Source: Liolophura sinensis
Lineage: Eukaryota > Mollusca > Polyplacophora > Chitonida > Chitonidae
Assembly: GCF_032854445.1 (NCBI RefSeq)
Contig: NC_088301.1
Coordinates: forward strand, 28,876,402-28,940,401
Direction: 5' to 3'
Length of the DNA: 64,000 nt
Part shown: positions 1 to 11,800 of the stretch, in pieces
Layout: each line of letters opens with the position of its first letter
Numbering within the stretch: the stretch's first letter is position 1
Translations under genes and position numbers: made by a program
Notes under the pieces: model-generated
The model's database searches: none
The model's input: only the letters and a program-made list of their open reading frames with translations
Told to the model about the DNA's origin: nothing

Positions 1-290
1 TTTTGTGACCTGTAAGTATTTTAAAAGCCACAACAACCATCGATAGGGAATACATAAATAAAGATTTAATTTTGCAATAACTCGGTATAAAGCGTTAGAC
101 ACCTTCTTCTGTGTACATTGACAAACTGATGCTCCAAAACAAACTCCATCTCATAACTGTGTCATAACTAATATTCTCAGGGTAATTTGTATCTGGAAAG
201 ATCTGTGAACATTAAATAGTTCAGTAATACTTGTGTGTCAAAGGTAATAATAATTTTAATCCTTAAAGGTTTCTCACTTCGTTTCTACAG

Positions 291-3200
291 AATTCCATTG
301 AAGACATATACTTTGCTAGCATTCCTCACCGTCGCCACTATGGGGTTGTCAAACACGTCTGTGGGATATCTCAACTACCCCACTCAGGTTATCTTTAAAT
401 GCTGCAAACTCATACCAGTACTACTTGGTGGGATATTCATACAAGGTAGGTCTTTGCCCAGCTGAAGTTATCTCCCCTTGTCCAACTTGTCGACTGATGA
501 TACAAGCACCTACAGGGAGAGAAACGGTGGAACGTTCTAAAAATTTTTTAACGGGGGTGGGGGGGTGTCTGATGCAGCGGAAGTGATATCACTTAGTATG
601 GCTTAGCCGCCCCACTTTAATTTTAGTGGAGGCTTCAGGCAACGTAAACCAGTGGAAAACACACAAACCAGTGTTGTCCACTCTACAATCAAAGTAGAGA
701 CATCATTATACAGCTGAAACATTGTCACCAATCAAATAAGTGAATAAATATTTTCATTAAGTTTCTGTCATATTCACATTAATGTGACCAAAATTAATGA
801 ATCAATCTTCACAAGAATCTCTTAAGCCACCGAAGGTTGGACGAATTGGTCAGAATCAAGGAAAACATGTGACATTTACATGTATACTTTTCAGTGAAGT
901 TTGGACCTTTTTCCTCTCAGGTAAAAAGTATGGTATATTTGACTACCTCTCCTGTGTGTGCATGAGTGTTGGGCTCATCCTCTTCACCCTGGCAGACAGC
1001 AGTGTATCTCCAAGATTTAACACCTATGGTGAGTATATTTGTAGCCTACACAGCAGAGGGATGTGTACAGAAATAAGCACGGTCATATTTAGTGTCATCT
1101 TACATGAAGCTTAATAGTATAATGGTATTTGAAAGTTTTTTAACTTTGATGAAACATAAATGAAACAAATAAATGTAGTGTTTCCATTCAATGAGGCCTC
1201 TGATGTATTTGCCGACAGGTATTATCTTGATCACGCTGGCCCTGGCAGCTGATGCTGTCATAGGAAATGTCCAGGAGAAGACCATGAAGCAGTTCTCAGC
1301 CACCAACTCAGAAGTGGTGAGTCAGTGATCATGTTACATGGTTGTTGCAATACTTGAAACAATAGTGTTTTTTTCCCAGTGGTGAATCAGTGATTGAGTA
1401 AAAAAAGTGTAAGTTTTGAATTTTTTACTGTATGGCACTGATGCAGTCTTTTTCTGTTGTCCAGAGTGGATCATGGACACACACGTAAGATTTTTGTCTT
1501 TTAATTCCTCAGACATACAGTGTGACTGTTAGATTCTTCAAGTGGGAGTTTTTCGAGATTCTCTTGGCTGACCATTCTTCTGATGGTCATGGCACCATTG
1601 AGTTGTGGACAGCTCTTGTACATACTCTCCCGCTCTCAAAACGGAACTGAGCCCAGGCAAACCAGATGGGACACTAGTGGGGCTATTGCACACCATGTGT
1701 ACATACTTAACCAGGTGCGGTGATCACCAAGACCTAACTCAATCAAGACGCCGTGGTGGCTTTCAGCACTAGACGCATTATATATGATATCATGTTTGTG
1801 TTGCAGGTATTGTACTCCTACGGAATTGGCTTTATCTATATTCTCCTCGGCCTGTTGGTTTCTGGACAGATTATCCCAGCATTTAAATTTTGTCTGCAGG
1901 TAAGGTATCATGGTTGATTTACAGATGATCAGAACAAGCCATTTTATGTGAAACTACCCCGCGAGCATACCTCTACAGTTTTGGCTCCGGCTGGCATGTC
2001 CACAGCCTTACATTAGGAAGTCTGTGGAGCAATACAGATTAGGTATTGTGGTTTCCCAGAGATTGATATCCTTCACTCTGAAGTTTTTCTAGCATTGGAT
2101 ATATAGAGATTATCATAACAGTGTGTGATCCGAGATGATGTATCAGCTCCAGTTGCCTGAGGGCGGCCTTTCATATCAGCTTAATTTGAGTTGCCTGGGG
2201 TCCGGCTCTCGCATAAGCCTCACTCTTTAAGCTTGACTGATATAACAGGCTCGCCTCAAACAACTCGAGCTGATATAGACTTTTCTGATAATTTATTTTT
2301 CAGATACCTTTATTTTTTGCGTACTAAATGGTAAAAACACAGTTGTTTTTTGGTCAGTCAGCAGACAGACTGGCTACAACTAGACAACCTGTACTGACAA
2401 AATGTAGTTCACCCCATAAAAACTACAGTCTTCTCAGCATGAATATGACTATGTTCTTTAAATTTTCTATTTTTTTAGTTTTGACCGCAAACTACATAAA
2501 ATAAGTAGATATATTAAAAACAAATGAGCTTAAACCGTTACCAGGTGGTCACTTCACAATGAGTTCATACGCCACAGGAATGCCCTTGCTCTCTAATCTT
2601 CTGTGAAATGAACTCCTACATAACGATGAGTGGACTGCAAGCTTAGATTTATAACACTGATACAGACGATGTTCTTATTGAAAGTATGAGCCCTGTTTGG
2701 CCATGTATAACCGCTGTTCATGTCTGGCTGCAGTGACAGTAGAAGTTTTCCAAAATGAGCACTGAACATTGATGATATAACATAAATGTTGGAATTTTTA
2801 ACTCGCCTGTATAAAGTACATAGGTAGCTTATGTTGTACCCTGAGCATCGGTGTTCAGTAATGGAGAAAGCAATGCTAAACAAAGTGTTAGGAGGGGCTT
2901 CTCAAAAAGTACTGCATGTATTGAGCTCAGTGTTTGCTCAGAGCAGAATGGCATAAGGGGGATATTTCATCATTTTATCCATCTGTACATATTAAGTACC
3001 GTAAATTACTGAATTCCTGACTTTGTGTATTGTGTATAAGGATCAGAGTTGAACAAATTGTTAGGAATGGTGTCTCAAAAAGTACGGAATGGATTGACCT
3101 GATGTTTTATATGCATATAAAGCACAGTGACACAAGGGGGATGTTCCATCATTGATTTTTTGTGTGCATTTTAATTACTGTAAATTAACCAATTCACGAT

Positions 3201-5503
3201 TTCAGTTCTTGCATTAAGTCGAAGTTTTGCATTTGTGTATCTCATACAGGTGAGCTCTTTAGCTAGGCTAATTTTCTTTTGGTTTCAGCTGACCAATCAC
3301 AGAAACATATGCTTGTGTCATTTTGAAGTAGAATAGAGGAAGTTCTACCCAAATGGTCACATTCACCTTTAGGAATAATTATTTCATAGGCACTAGGTGT
3401 AAGTTAGTCCAAAATTTTAACAATGAATCTATCCTCTCAAAAAAACTTTCCGCACATTTCCAAGCACCATGCAGGTGGAACTGATCTCAACGAGGTGTGC
3501 TGGTAGATCCAGGCTTACCTGCACAAATTCTTTTTTATGCTTTACTGGGTTGGATTAATATGACGATTGTGCCTACAGACAGTTATGATTTATTTATTTT
3601 ATTTATTTGATCGGTGTTTTATGCCATACTCAAAAATATTTCACAACGGCGGCCAGCATTATGGTGGGAGGAAACCGGGCAAAACCAGGTGGGGGAAACT
3701 CACGACCATCCACAGGTTACTGCCAGACCTTCCCTACGTACGGCCGGAGAGGAAGCCAGCTTGAGTTGGACTTGAATTCACAGCGACCGCAGACAGTTAT
3801 AAAAGTATAATACTTTTCTAGAGGGTTTCAATGCTAGAACTCTAGTTACAGCTCAAAGCCCCAAGCTGGTCACATGACATTTCAAAATGGCTGTCGATGG
3901 TAGGTGTGTGGGTTCGTCCAAGTTAATGTGGCCATAAGACAGTGAGTTAGTTAGTTTCATCGGTGAGGGTAGTGAATTGAAAAGATAGTGTTCGAGAATC
4001 CCCCAGAAAATGACAGAGATACAGGGTTAGACTCGGTGTTACATGAACATCAGAATTTCAAAATAGCACACTAAGTGCATCTACATACTCTCTATTATTT
4101 GGGGATGGCTCATTTCAAAGGGTAGGGTCACTGATGGTTTCACATGTGTGAAATTAAATGGAAATATGATACAAGGGCACGTGCTGGTTACTGAGACATG
4201 ATCTGCATTATATCATCTTTGCTCCTTTTTTTTTCTTTTCTAGTATCCGATGGAAACATATGGTTATGCACTGGTTTTTCTCAATGACTGGTTACATCGG
4301 TGTGAAGCTGGTTCTCACCATGGTGAAGACATTTGGAGCTTTGGTCGCCGTAACAGGTTCGTGAAACTATTTGATATGTTACCTAGAGATCGATTGTATG
4401 ATGTCATCCAGCTATGCTGGTTAGAAAGGAGGGTTTAAGGGGTTAAGGCCAGTCAAAGACATTCTTCATGGAGAAAGGACTGCTACTGAAATTTTACCCT
4501 GTACATGTGGGTGTCTGCATTGACCTGTCCACAGGTTTCTACATGCTGAGTCCCCTGGCCGCCAGTTTGGGATGTAAACTACACGTGTATTTACCTGTTG
4601 TTTTACTGATTAAACTAAAGCACAAAACTATTTATTTGATTGGTGTTTTACGCCGTACTCAAGAATATTTCACTTATACGATGGCGGCCAGCATTATGGT
4701 GGGTGGAAACCGGGCAGAGCCCGGAGGAAACCCACGACCATCCGCAGGTTGCTGAGAGACCTTCCCACTTATGATGGGAGCTGAAGCCAGCATGAGCTGG
4801 ACTTGAACTCACAGCGACTGCATTGGTGAGAGACTCTGGGTCATTACGCTGTGCTAGCGTGCTAACCAAACTGAGCCACAGAGGCCCCCACAAACATTTA
4901 CAAATAAGCGATACTTATATCAGATATCTGCTTTGACAACAGTAATTTTCTTGTTTCTGTATTTCAGTGACCACCTGCAGAAAAGCCATCACCATTGTTC
5001 TTCCTTTGTCTTCTTCACCAAGCCATTCACATTCCAGTAAGTATAGTGGTTTTTTTGTGGCAGTTTACTTGTTTTGTTTCAGTTTGTTGTAGGATTGTTG
5101 TTTAAAAGCTATACTCAGTAACTGGTAACCAGTATAATATCTGTACGGGAAACCAGAATGCTCTGAGTGAAGCGCAGGGCCTGTAATTAACATGTTATAC
5201 TGGCAAACTTCCTGTCTACTGTTTTTGCTGTATCAGATAAAGGTGAAATATTTTTGGAGCACGGCATAAAACACAAACAAATAAATAATAATCTAACCTG
5301 AATTGCGTTGTATTTGTACTTTTTCCAGGTATGTCCTGGTCTGGATAATCGTGGTCCTGGGCATATACCTGAACATTTACAGTAAAAACAGAAAGTCCTG
5401 GAACCAACGGTATGGAAATGGATCGCTGACAGTAGACGACTCTTCCACAAACCAGCCCTACACACACATTTACACGCAGAGAGGGTCATTTAGCAACATT
5501 TAG
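291..5503 (+). CDS. SLC35B3: PAPS transporter, SLC35B3/PAPST2 family (3' seven exons)
   Basis: This is the 3' part of a nucleotide-sugar-transporter family gene that moves the sulfate donor PAPS from cytosol into the Golgi lumen. Exons inferred from splice sites and phase are 291-445, 921-1028, 1219-1316, 1807-1899, 4244-4356, 4968-5036 and 5329-5503 (TAG at 5501). Matches to the known family include the blocks TMGLSNTSVGYLNYPTQVIF and KCCKLIPVLLGG (exon 1), ADAVIGNVQEK (exon 3), VLYSYGIGFIYILLG (exon 4) and the last helix VLVWIIVVLGIYLNIYSKN. The window holds 269 codons; the family is about 400 aa, so the N-terminal third lies upstream. Exon 4244-4356 has one extra T (run at 4275-4279) and exon 4968-5036 lacks one base near 5000-5004 relative to the conserved frame. 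The two cancel, leaving about 37 codons in another frame without a stop. Family assignment is firm; whether this allele is functional is not. Confidence 0.93.
2880..3260. repeat. Dispersed tandem repeat of about 170 bp, SLC35B3 intron copies
   Basis: Two-plus diverged units start at GTTAGGAGGGGCTTCTC (2886) and GTTAGGAATGGTGTCTC (about 3060). Shared marks are CTCAAAAAGTAC, a run of AAGGGGGAT before TTCATCATT, and GTAAATTA. The same unit recurs in CARM1 introns and at the window end. Confidence 0.75.
3587..3789 (-). repeat. Main-family SINE, 5'-truncated, with TSD
   Basis: It has the family core (minus strand GAAATATTTTTGAGTATGGC) and an A+T tail, truncated inside the tRNA-like head. Flanked by CAGACAGTTAT at 3576-3586 and 3790-3800. 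Confidence 0.88.
4630..4889 (-). repeat. Main-family SINE, full length
   Basis: Read on the minus strand: a tRNA-like head with TGGCTCAGTTTGG (A box) and GAGTTCAAGTCC (B box), a core, and the tail CCAATCAAATAAA. It lies in the intron between the frameshifted SLC35B3 exons. Confidence 0.9.
5238..5290 (+). repeat. Main-family SINE, 3' fragment
   Basis: A diverged tail segment: GTGAAATATTTTTGGAGCACG, then AAACAC and CAAATAAATAA. Confidence 0.6.
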
Positions 5504-5926
5504 TGTGGGTTCTTTGGGTGATAAGTATAACCTGTAGTTCTTTTAAAGGAATATACATTATTTCCTGGGATATCCTGGTGTGTTGAAGTCCTGGGACACA
5601 TATGGCTCAGTTTGACTTGTCAGTACTGCAGATCAAAAGCTGTTGGCAAATGAAGTCATCTGTGCTCAATTCTTTCTATATCATGATACATGTATGTCTG
5701 GTTTGTAGCCATCTTCTGTGCCGGCACTATTTTATGCACCATGGAGTCTAACAGCCTGTGTTGCAACCTAATTGAAATATGCTTCTTTTCATTCAAGGTT
5801 TCTGACTGACCAAATCGTCAAAGCCATTATTATCATATATGCACTGTTTTGATAGCTCTCAAAATGACGTGATATGTCTGGCTTTGGCCCAGCTTTTTCA
5901 CAAGTTGACCTCTTAAAATTGTTCAG

Positions 5927-5932
5927 AATAAA
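5927..5932 (+). promoter_or_regulatory. Candidate poly(A) signal for the SLC35B3 gene
   Basis: This AATAAA hexamer lies about 420 bp after the transporter stop codon, the first canonical one I see in the 3' flank. Position is the only evidence. Confidence 0.4.
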
Positions 5933-6289
5933 ATATATTTTTGTCAAAACTTTGTGACCCATGGGAAGAAAGCCCTGGACAGATTACTTGGAAATTTTGC
6001 AGTAAAAAACCAGTGGATAGAAAGTTTGGGTTTTTTTAAATTATGGTTTTGTAGGTCACGTTGTTTAGCTTTTGGAGCAAGACGTTTTCTCATTGAGTCA
6101 TTGAACGGCATCGTTTTAATATACATGTAAAATAATTTTTTTTCTTGGGAATTGAAGGTTATATTAGAGGGAAGACAAATGCTGCTGAGGAGTGCTTACA
6201 TCCTGGTAACACTGTGATATTTTAATTGACAGGAATTGTTATTTGCTGGCTATTGCCACAAATTTGTCAAAAAAAGATGGAGGACTTAT

Positions 6290-6372
6290 TTTATTTCATT
6301 GGTGTTTTACACCATACTCAAGAATATTTCACTTATACAATGGTAACCATTATTGTGGTGGGAGGAAACTGG
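6290..6372 (-). repeat. Main-family SINE, 3' fragment
   Basis: It matches the tail and core (TTGGTGTTTTACACCATACT onward) and stops after GTGGGAGGAAAC. Confidence 0.7.
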
Positions 6373-7650
6373 GGACTTATTTTGAATGTGGCGATGTATT
6401 TATTCTGTATTTGTTATTCTTTGGGAGTTTTATATGTACGTCATGCAGTTGAATGTTAACATTATGTGATTTCTGTGAAATTCAAATCTCACCCTGATTT
6501 AAGTCCCGGTTAATTTATTATCATACCATGATTATTCAATTCAGGGGAGATATTGTTGAATAGTTTTGTTTATTATAAATATCTGAATGTTATTTGGTAC
6601 ATACATGTACATTCAGGAGTACAGTGTTACTCATTTTATATGGCTGAATGCGTAGAAATGGTGGACATGATAAATTAAGGTGTCAACCATATTGGTTCTT
6701 GTATATAGATAGACATGTATAGATATTCATGATTGCAGTGGGGAAGCAACTTGGAACAAATACATGTTAAACGTTTACAACATGGTTGTTTTATTCAGTG
6801 ATCATTTGTTATTAACACAATTTTAGTGTACAAATTCTGAATGGATATGAAGTTTAGCAAATGTATTGGGCAGACTAAAAACTTAACATACTGGGAAGGA
6901 AAAAGCTCAAGTATTTCCACAATCTGACATCAGCTTTATCTTTACATTATCAATGGCTCTTTTTCGTTCTGCTGAAGTTTATCTGTTGTATGAATTAAAG
7001 TGAACATAGTCAGCCACTAAACCTGAATTAATTAATAAAGTAGTATTCCAGAAATGTTCTATAAATATTTTTAAAATTCTACATTAGGCCTGTACTGACA
7101 TCAAGGAATTCAGCAGACATAGCAATACCTACTCATTTATAACGAACTCTTTCATGCAGATTTCGGAAAGATATTTGAGTAATAAATCTGACTTTGCTAA
7201 GGAAAAATAATGCAAAACCACAATAGTTCTTCAAGCAATGACTCCTCCAAGGCGGTTTTCTTGCCAGTTTACCCCGACAAGTTACTGCAGTCTCCTGCCC
7301 AACATGTATGCATTGTGAGATGGGCAGCCATTATCAGTTCCCTGTTCATACATGTGTAGTTCAAAAGGCATTGGTTTAAAGCTTAAACTAACCGCAAAAT
7401 CCAATATATTGCATCAATATTTGTCTATCCACTATAAGAAACCACATTGACAATCGAGAGCTAATAAGTTTCTTGACGTGACAGCCAACTACCACTCGAC
7501 ACTGTCAGCACTAGCTACTGGCCAAGTTCATAAGGGCTTCTACAACATGGCTATTTGGAGTGAATTGTCCGTCTGAACTTCACATTCTCAGCTTTCAGAA
7601 CTTTATGGAATTTATTTTTCTGTGATAACTGTGTCCTATATCCTTTTTTC

Positions 7651-7666
7651 TATATATATATATATA
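7651..7666. repeat. (TA)n microsatellite
   Basis: Eight TA dinucleotides in a row in noncoding DNA. A second tract lies at about 16447-16464. Confidence 0.85.
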
Positions 7667-7758
7667 GTGACAGACTTTATGTTGACTTTAGATACTGTAC
7701 TAAATTTGCCCCAGTTACAGATTAGTTTTAATTTTATGTCGGTCATCAAATGAAATCT

Positions 7759-8097
7759 ACCGACCCGGATAGCACAGTTGGTAGAGCGTCCGCTTCGGGA
7801 ACGGTAGATCCAGGATCAATCCTTGGTCAAGTCACACCTAAGGCTTTAAAAGAGGAAGTTGTAACTTCCTCGCTTGGCGTTCAGCATGAAGGGAATAGTG
7901 CAACAACTGGTTGCCCCGTATCAGTATAATGGCTCGGGCGGGCGCCTTACTTGCCTTCGGTAAGTTGTCTGAGTGAAGCAGCACTAGATAAAAGAGCGAT
8001 GCAAATCTGTCCTGCTACAAGGAGGCACATTACATATACCCCAAGGAATCCTTCGTCGTCATATGACTGAAAAATTGTTGAAACCCCAAGCACTCAC
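7759..8097 (+). repeat. tRNA-derived SINE, second family, with target-site duplication
   Basis: The 5' end is tRNA-like: an A-box-like TAGCACAGTTGG is followed by a B-box-like GATCAATCC. The 3' end reads CATATGACTGAAAAATTGTTG and then a CACTCACTCA tail. A perfect 13-bp direct repeat, TCAAATGAAATCT, flanks it at 7746-7758 and 8098-8110. This is the signature of LINE-assisted insertion, and the perfect repeat suggests a fairly recent event. Confidence 0.88.
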
Positions 8098-8578
8098 TCA
8101 AATGAAATCTTTCTGTAAATATCTTCAGTGACATGAGTTATGGAAGTCACTAGTCAGTGTTTACATACGGGACGTGGTCGCCATTACTAGTTGGTTTCAT
8201 TTAAACATGGGCCGATGTTAGACCAGCAGGCCACCACGGAACAATTGTTGCAGGTCTGTACTTTAGCTAGGGACACAAGTGCATGAGGTGCGAGACGGCA
8301 GAACTCTGGCACCACTATTCCAAGAAAGGTAAATGAAAGAATGTACAGCTCTAATGGAGTATTAGCAAAGGTAGAGAGCTCTGTACAGCTACCCAGTCAA
8401 AATATCCAGATTTATCACAGAGAGTCACACAGAAACCACCCTGGGCTTACCCTATTTCTTCTTATTTTTGGGACACCTGGTCGGCTCTTTTTAGCCAGTG
8501 AACATGTTATTGTAGCCAGAATATCAAGTTTCTTTTTCTTACATGGTAAGTTCATCTAATGAACAACATACCCATATC

Positions 8579-8584
8579 TTTATT
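8579..8584 (-). promoter_or_regulatory. Candidate poly(A) signal for EXOSC3
   Basis: The + strand TTTATT reads AATAAA on the minus strand, about 300 bp beyond the EXOSC3 stop codon. Position is the only evidence. Confidence 0.4.
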
Positions 8585-8882
8585 TTTCCACAAAGCTTGG
8601 AAAGAGATATTATATCCAGTTTTCAGCACTACTAATATCTGTTCCAAAAATTAGAAGAATTAGGGCACTGTTTCAGCACACTTATTTCTCATTTCTTGGA
8701 GACACTCATAAAGTCAGACAAAATCGTGAGTTTGCATGTAAGAATGAAATGTGGCCAACGCCAAAACATTCTGCCACGAGGTACAAAATGAGTGTTCATG
8801 ATTGAGCATTCAGAACTTTCCTTGTTTCTGCAATCAGGACATATACAACAACAACCAAATATCAGTCCTGCATTCACTGCCG

Positions 8883-11800
8883 TTATGTCTCCATTTCTTC
8901 AGATGAAAACCCTGCTAAAGAGTCCATGAGACGAGTGCACATGGACTTAATCTGATCATTTGTCATATTTTCTGCAGCCTGGATAGCATTCACTACAGCG
9001 ATTGTCTCTTTCACAGATCTGGTTTTCACCCAAACTCTGCCATTCAGGCCTACAACACTTTCAAAAGGAATGCCCTTCCCAAGGGATTTCATCAGCACAC
9101 ATTGAGGTGTCAGTATCCTGATAAAGAAATATAAATTGATGCAGAAATAAAGCCTGAGTTAAAAAAAAACAATAAAACACATTTGATGCAATCAAGCATA
9201 CATAAATCTAGACATTATTACACCTATCACAGGTGATAACCCAGAAGAAGTCACTGACAACTGACATGAATGATTGACTGATTGACTTATTGTTTGCTCC
9301 ACACAAGAATTTTTCGCTAACATGACGAACGTTTCCAAATGTGACGTGTACATGTCACCGCTGCCATATGGATAGCAAATGTGTAACATAAGACTACGTT
9401 TATGACCTTGCTTATTGTCATCATAGTCCCACAGTGACAGCAGGGTAGTCTACAAATTTCCCGGCAAAGACCAAGTTTCAATCAGCACCTCGTTTGCTGT
9501 GGTAATCCAAGAGAGGGAATCTTTTCTATCAAAATCAGCTGAAATTTCTCCTACTTGCTGACCCGTGTTAACAAAACACTTGGTAATTTTGTTCAAATGT
9601 CAGCTACTTTTGGTCAAATGTCAGAAATCAAGAAATCCTGATTTCCTATAAAATCAGCTGAAAAGTCGTGCCCAAAAGTAATAGCCCCAAACCTTACTAC
9701 CTTATCAACTGTTCAACTTATTTATTTATTTGATTGGTGTTTTATGCCATAGTCAAGAATATTTCACTTATACAATGGCAGCCAGCATTATAGTGGGAGG
9801 AAACCGGGCAACACGTGGCACTGTTGTACACTGCACTTGTTATACAAACCTGATCTTAAACAAAATCCCTACAGATCCATGTTTTTCCTAGAATGCACTG
9901 GCATAAATTAAACAATGATGTAATTATAGGTTATTGCAAGGTAAGCACCTTGGCCATTCAGCCAATGTTTGTTAATGATCCTAAGAAGAAATGTTAATGA
10001 ACTTACTGTCGACATAAGTTGATGGAACATGTGAGCATAAAGCATGTGTCTCCACGCAGTACCCCGAAGCCACTACTCCGTCCTTGGCCGTCTATACACG
10101 TTAGTTCGGGCTCCATGTCTTTGTTGGCCACAATAAACCGAGCATGAATCAGATCAGCCACCTGCCAGCACAATAATAGCACAAGTCATAATATGTTATA
10201 ATGTTTGGTGTCCACCTCTGGAATGCACCTGTAATTGCATAAACAATGGTAATTTATAAAGCTGTTTAATAGCGAGCGATCTGGGGTTGAAGTTGTTCTT
10301 CCGAGAGAGATGATCTAATTTCTGGTTACATCAGTCTGCATTGTTTTTGGGTCACAATGAAAACATAAAATTTTGCAGATTTGTAATCTCAACATCAAAG
10401 TGTACTTGACAACATTTTAGACAGTTATTAAAACTGACCTGCTTTTAGTAGTTTGATATCTCAGTCAAAGATTAATCTGAATAAAAACAAAAAAGAACTG
10501 CAAATTTTGGAAAAGGTCCTGGAGAAACATCTGTACTGTTTTGATGGTACTAGATTAATTCATTCAGAAGAAGAATCATTGAAACGGTTTTGATTTAAAA
10601 TACAATAAAGCCATCAAGCCAAGTGACTGAATTAGCCCAAAAGTTATTGGGCACACCTTTTAAAGGCGGAGAAAACATTAAAACTACATAAGTGCGAAAA
10701 GTTAAATATAAATGTGGTCTTCAATATTTTTTAGACACTTGAGAAATAGACACCTGAAAATAATATTTGTATGGTAGGTTTGCCATCAAGTAACCTACAA
10801 ATATGGGAAAATTTGGCTTTTTCGAACGTTGATCACGCTTTATGACAAAGCTGTAAAGCACACAAAAGAAATAAGACCCAATTTGTGATGAGCATATCAA
10901 ACGCTGTCAGGTAGCATAGCCATACTATTGAAAATCAAACATTTTTGATCACATGCTAAATTTGATAATCAGTGCATTTCAAGTTTTCAAGATGTAAATG
11001 TAATTCTTGCAAACTCAATTTGTCTGAATGTAGTGCATCTGCTCAATTGCATTAACCGTTTTCGAGAAAAAAAGACTTTTTTATCAATGGCAATATGGTG
11101 GCAAAAATAGATAACGCATCTACGCATTGGCATATTGAATGCTCTTCTTATGCCTCAAGGGTCATTTGTAAAGGGTATACCATTGCTTCAGTTTCAGTTT
11201 CGGTTTCGATGATGTTTCTGTGTTGCATCTGTCACCCCTTGCCTTGGGGGATTCTAATATTGTTCCTCCCACATCTTGTTATTATTTGTAAAGAAGATAT
11301 GAAATCTTCCCGTTTTGGTGATTTCAGTCCAATTAAAATCGATACGCAATCAAGCCATCCATTACTATAAACACGCTTATCTGTCACACAATGACGTTTA
11401 CAAACATTTTGCTATATTATTTTTTTAGTTCTATTCGTGTATTTTACGAATTTTGGCCTTTCAAAGGCATGGCCCCTTTTACACCTGTATTCACCATTGA
11501 TGTGAAAATTAACAAGCAGCGCATTCGAACTTGCATGCATTAATAAAAAAAAAGATTGGGGCACAGCAATTTGGCCCTGTAGGTTCTGTGTAAATTCTAT
11601 TGGTCATAGTAACAACAGTAATATGAAGAAACTGAGTGAAGAACGTACAAAAAAAAGAAGAGGAGTATACTGAATTTGATTTATTTATTTTTTTGATTGG
11701 TGTTTTACGCCGTACTCAAGAATATTTCACTTATACGATGACAGCAAGCTTTATGGTGGACGGAAACCGAGCAGAGCCCCGGGGAAACCCACGACCATCT

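Larger units (their letters stand above)
5504..8882. other. Convergent intergenic region between SLC35B3 and EXOSC3
   Basis: It holds the 3' UTRs of both flanking genes, a fragment of the main SINE family (about 6290-6372), a complete SINE of a second family (7759-8097) and a (TA)n tract at 7651-7666. I see no conserved coding segment; short open frames here lack splice context or recognisable motifs. Confidence 0.6.

Noticed and set aside
4648..4893. ORFs translating to a recurring peptide with GLCPVSTHHNA and [10 protein letters not shown], here and at 19.0, 32.2, 32.9 and 59.8 kb
   Set aside because: They are translations of the SINE core on either strand, not a protein family. They share the element borders and break where the element is truncated.
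7770..7840. Possible tRNA gene
   Set aside because: A-box and B-box-like motifs are present, but the acceptor arms do not pair and the sequence continues into a SINE body with target-site duplications.
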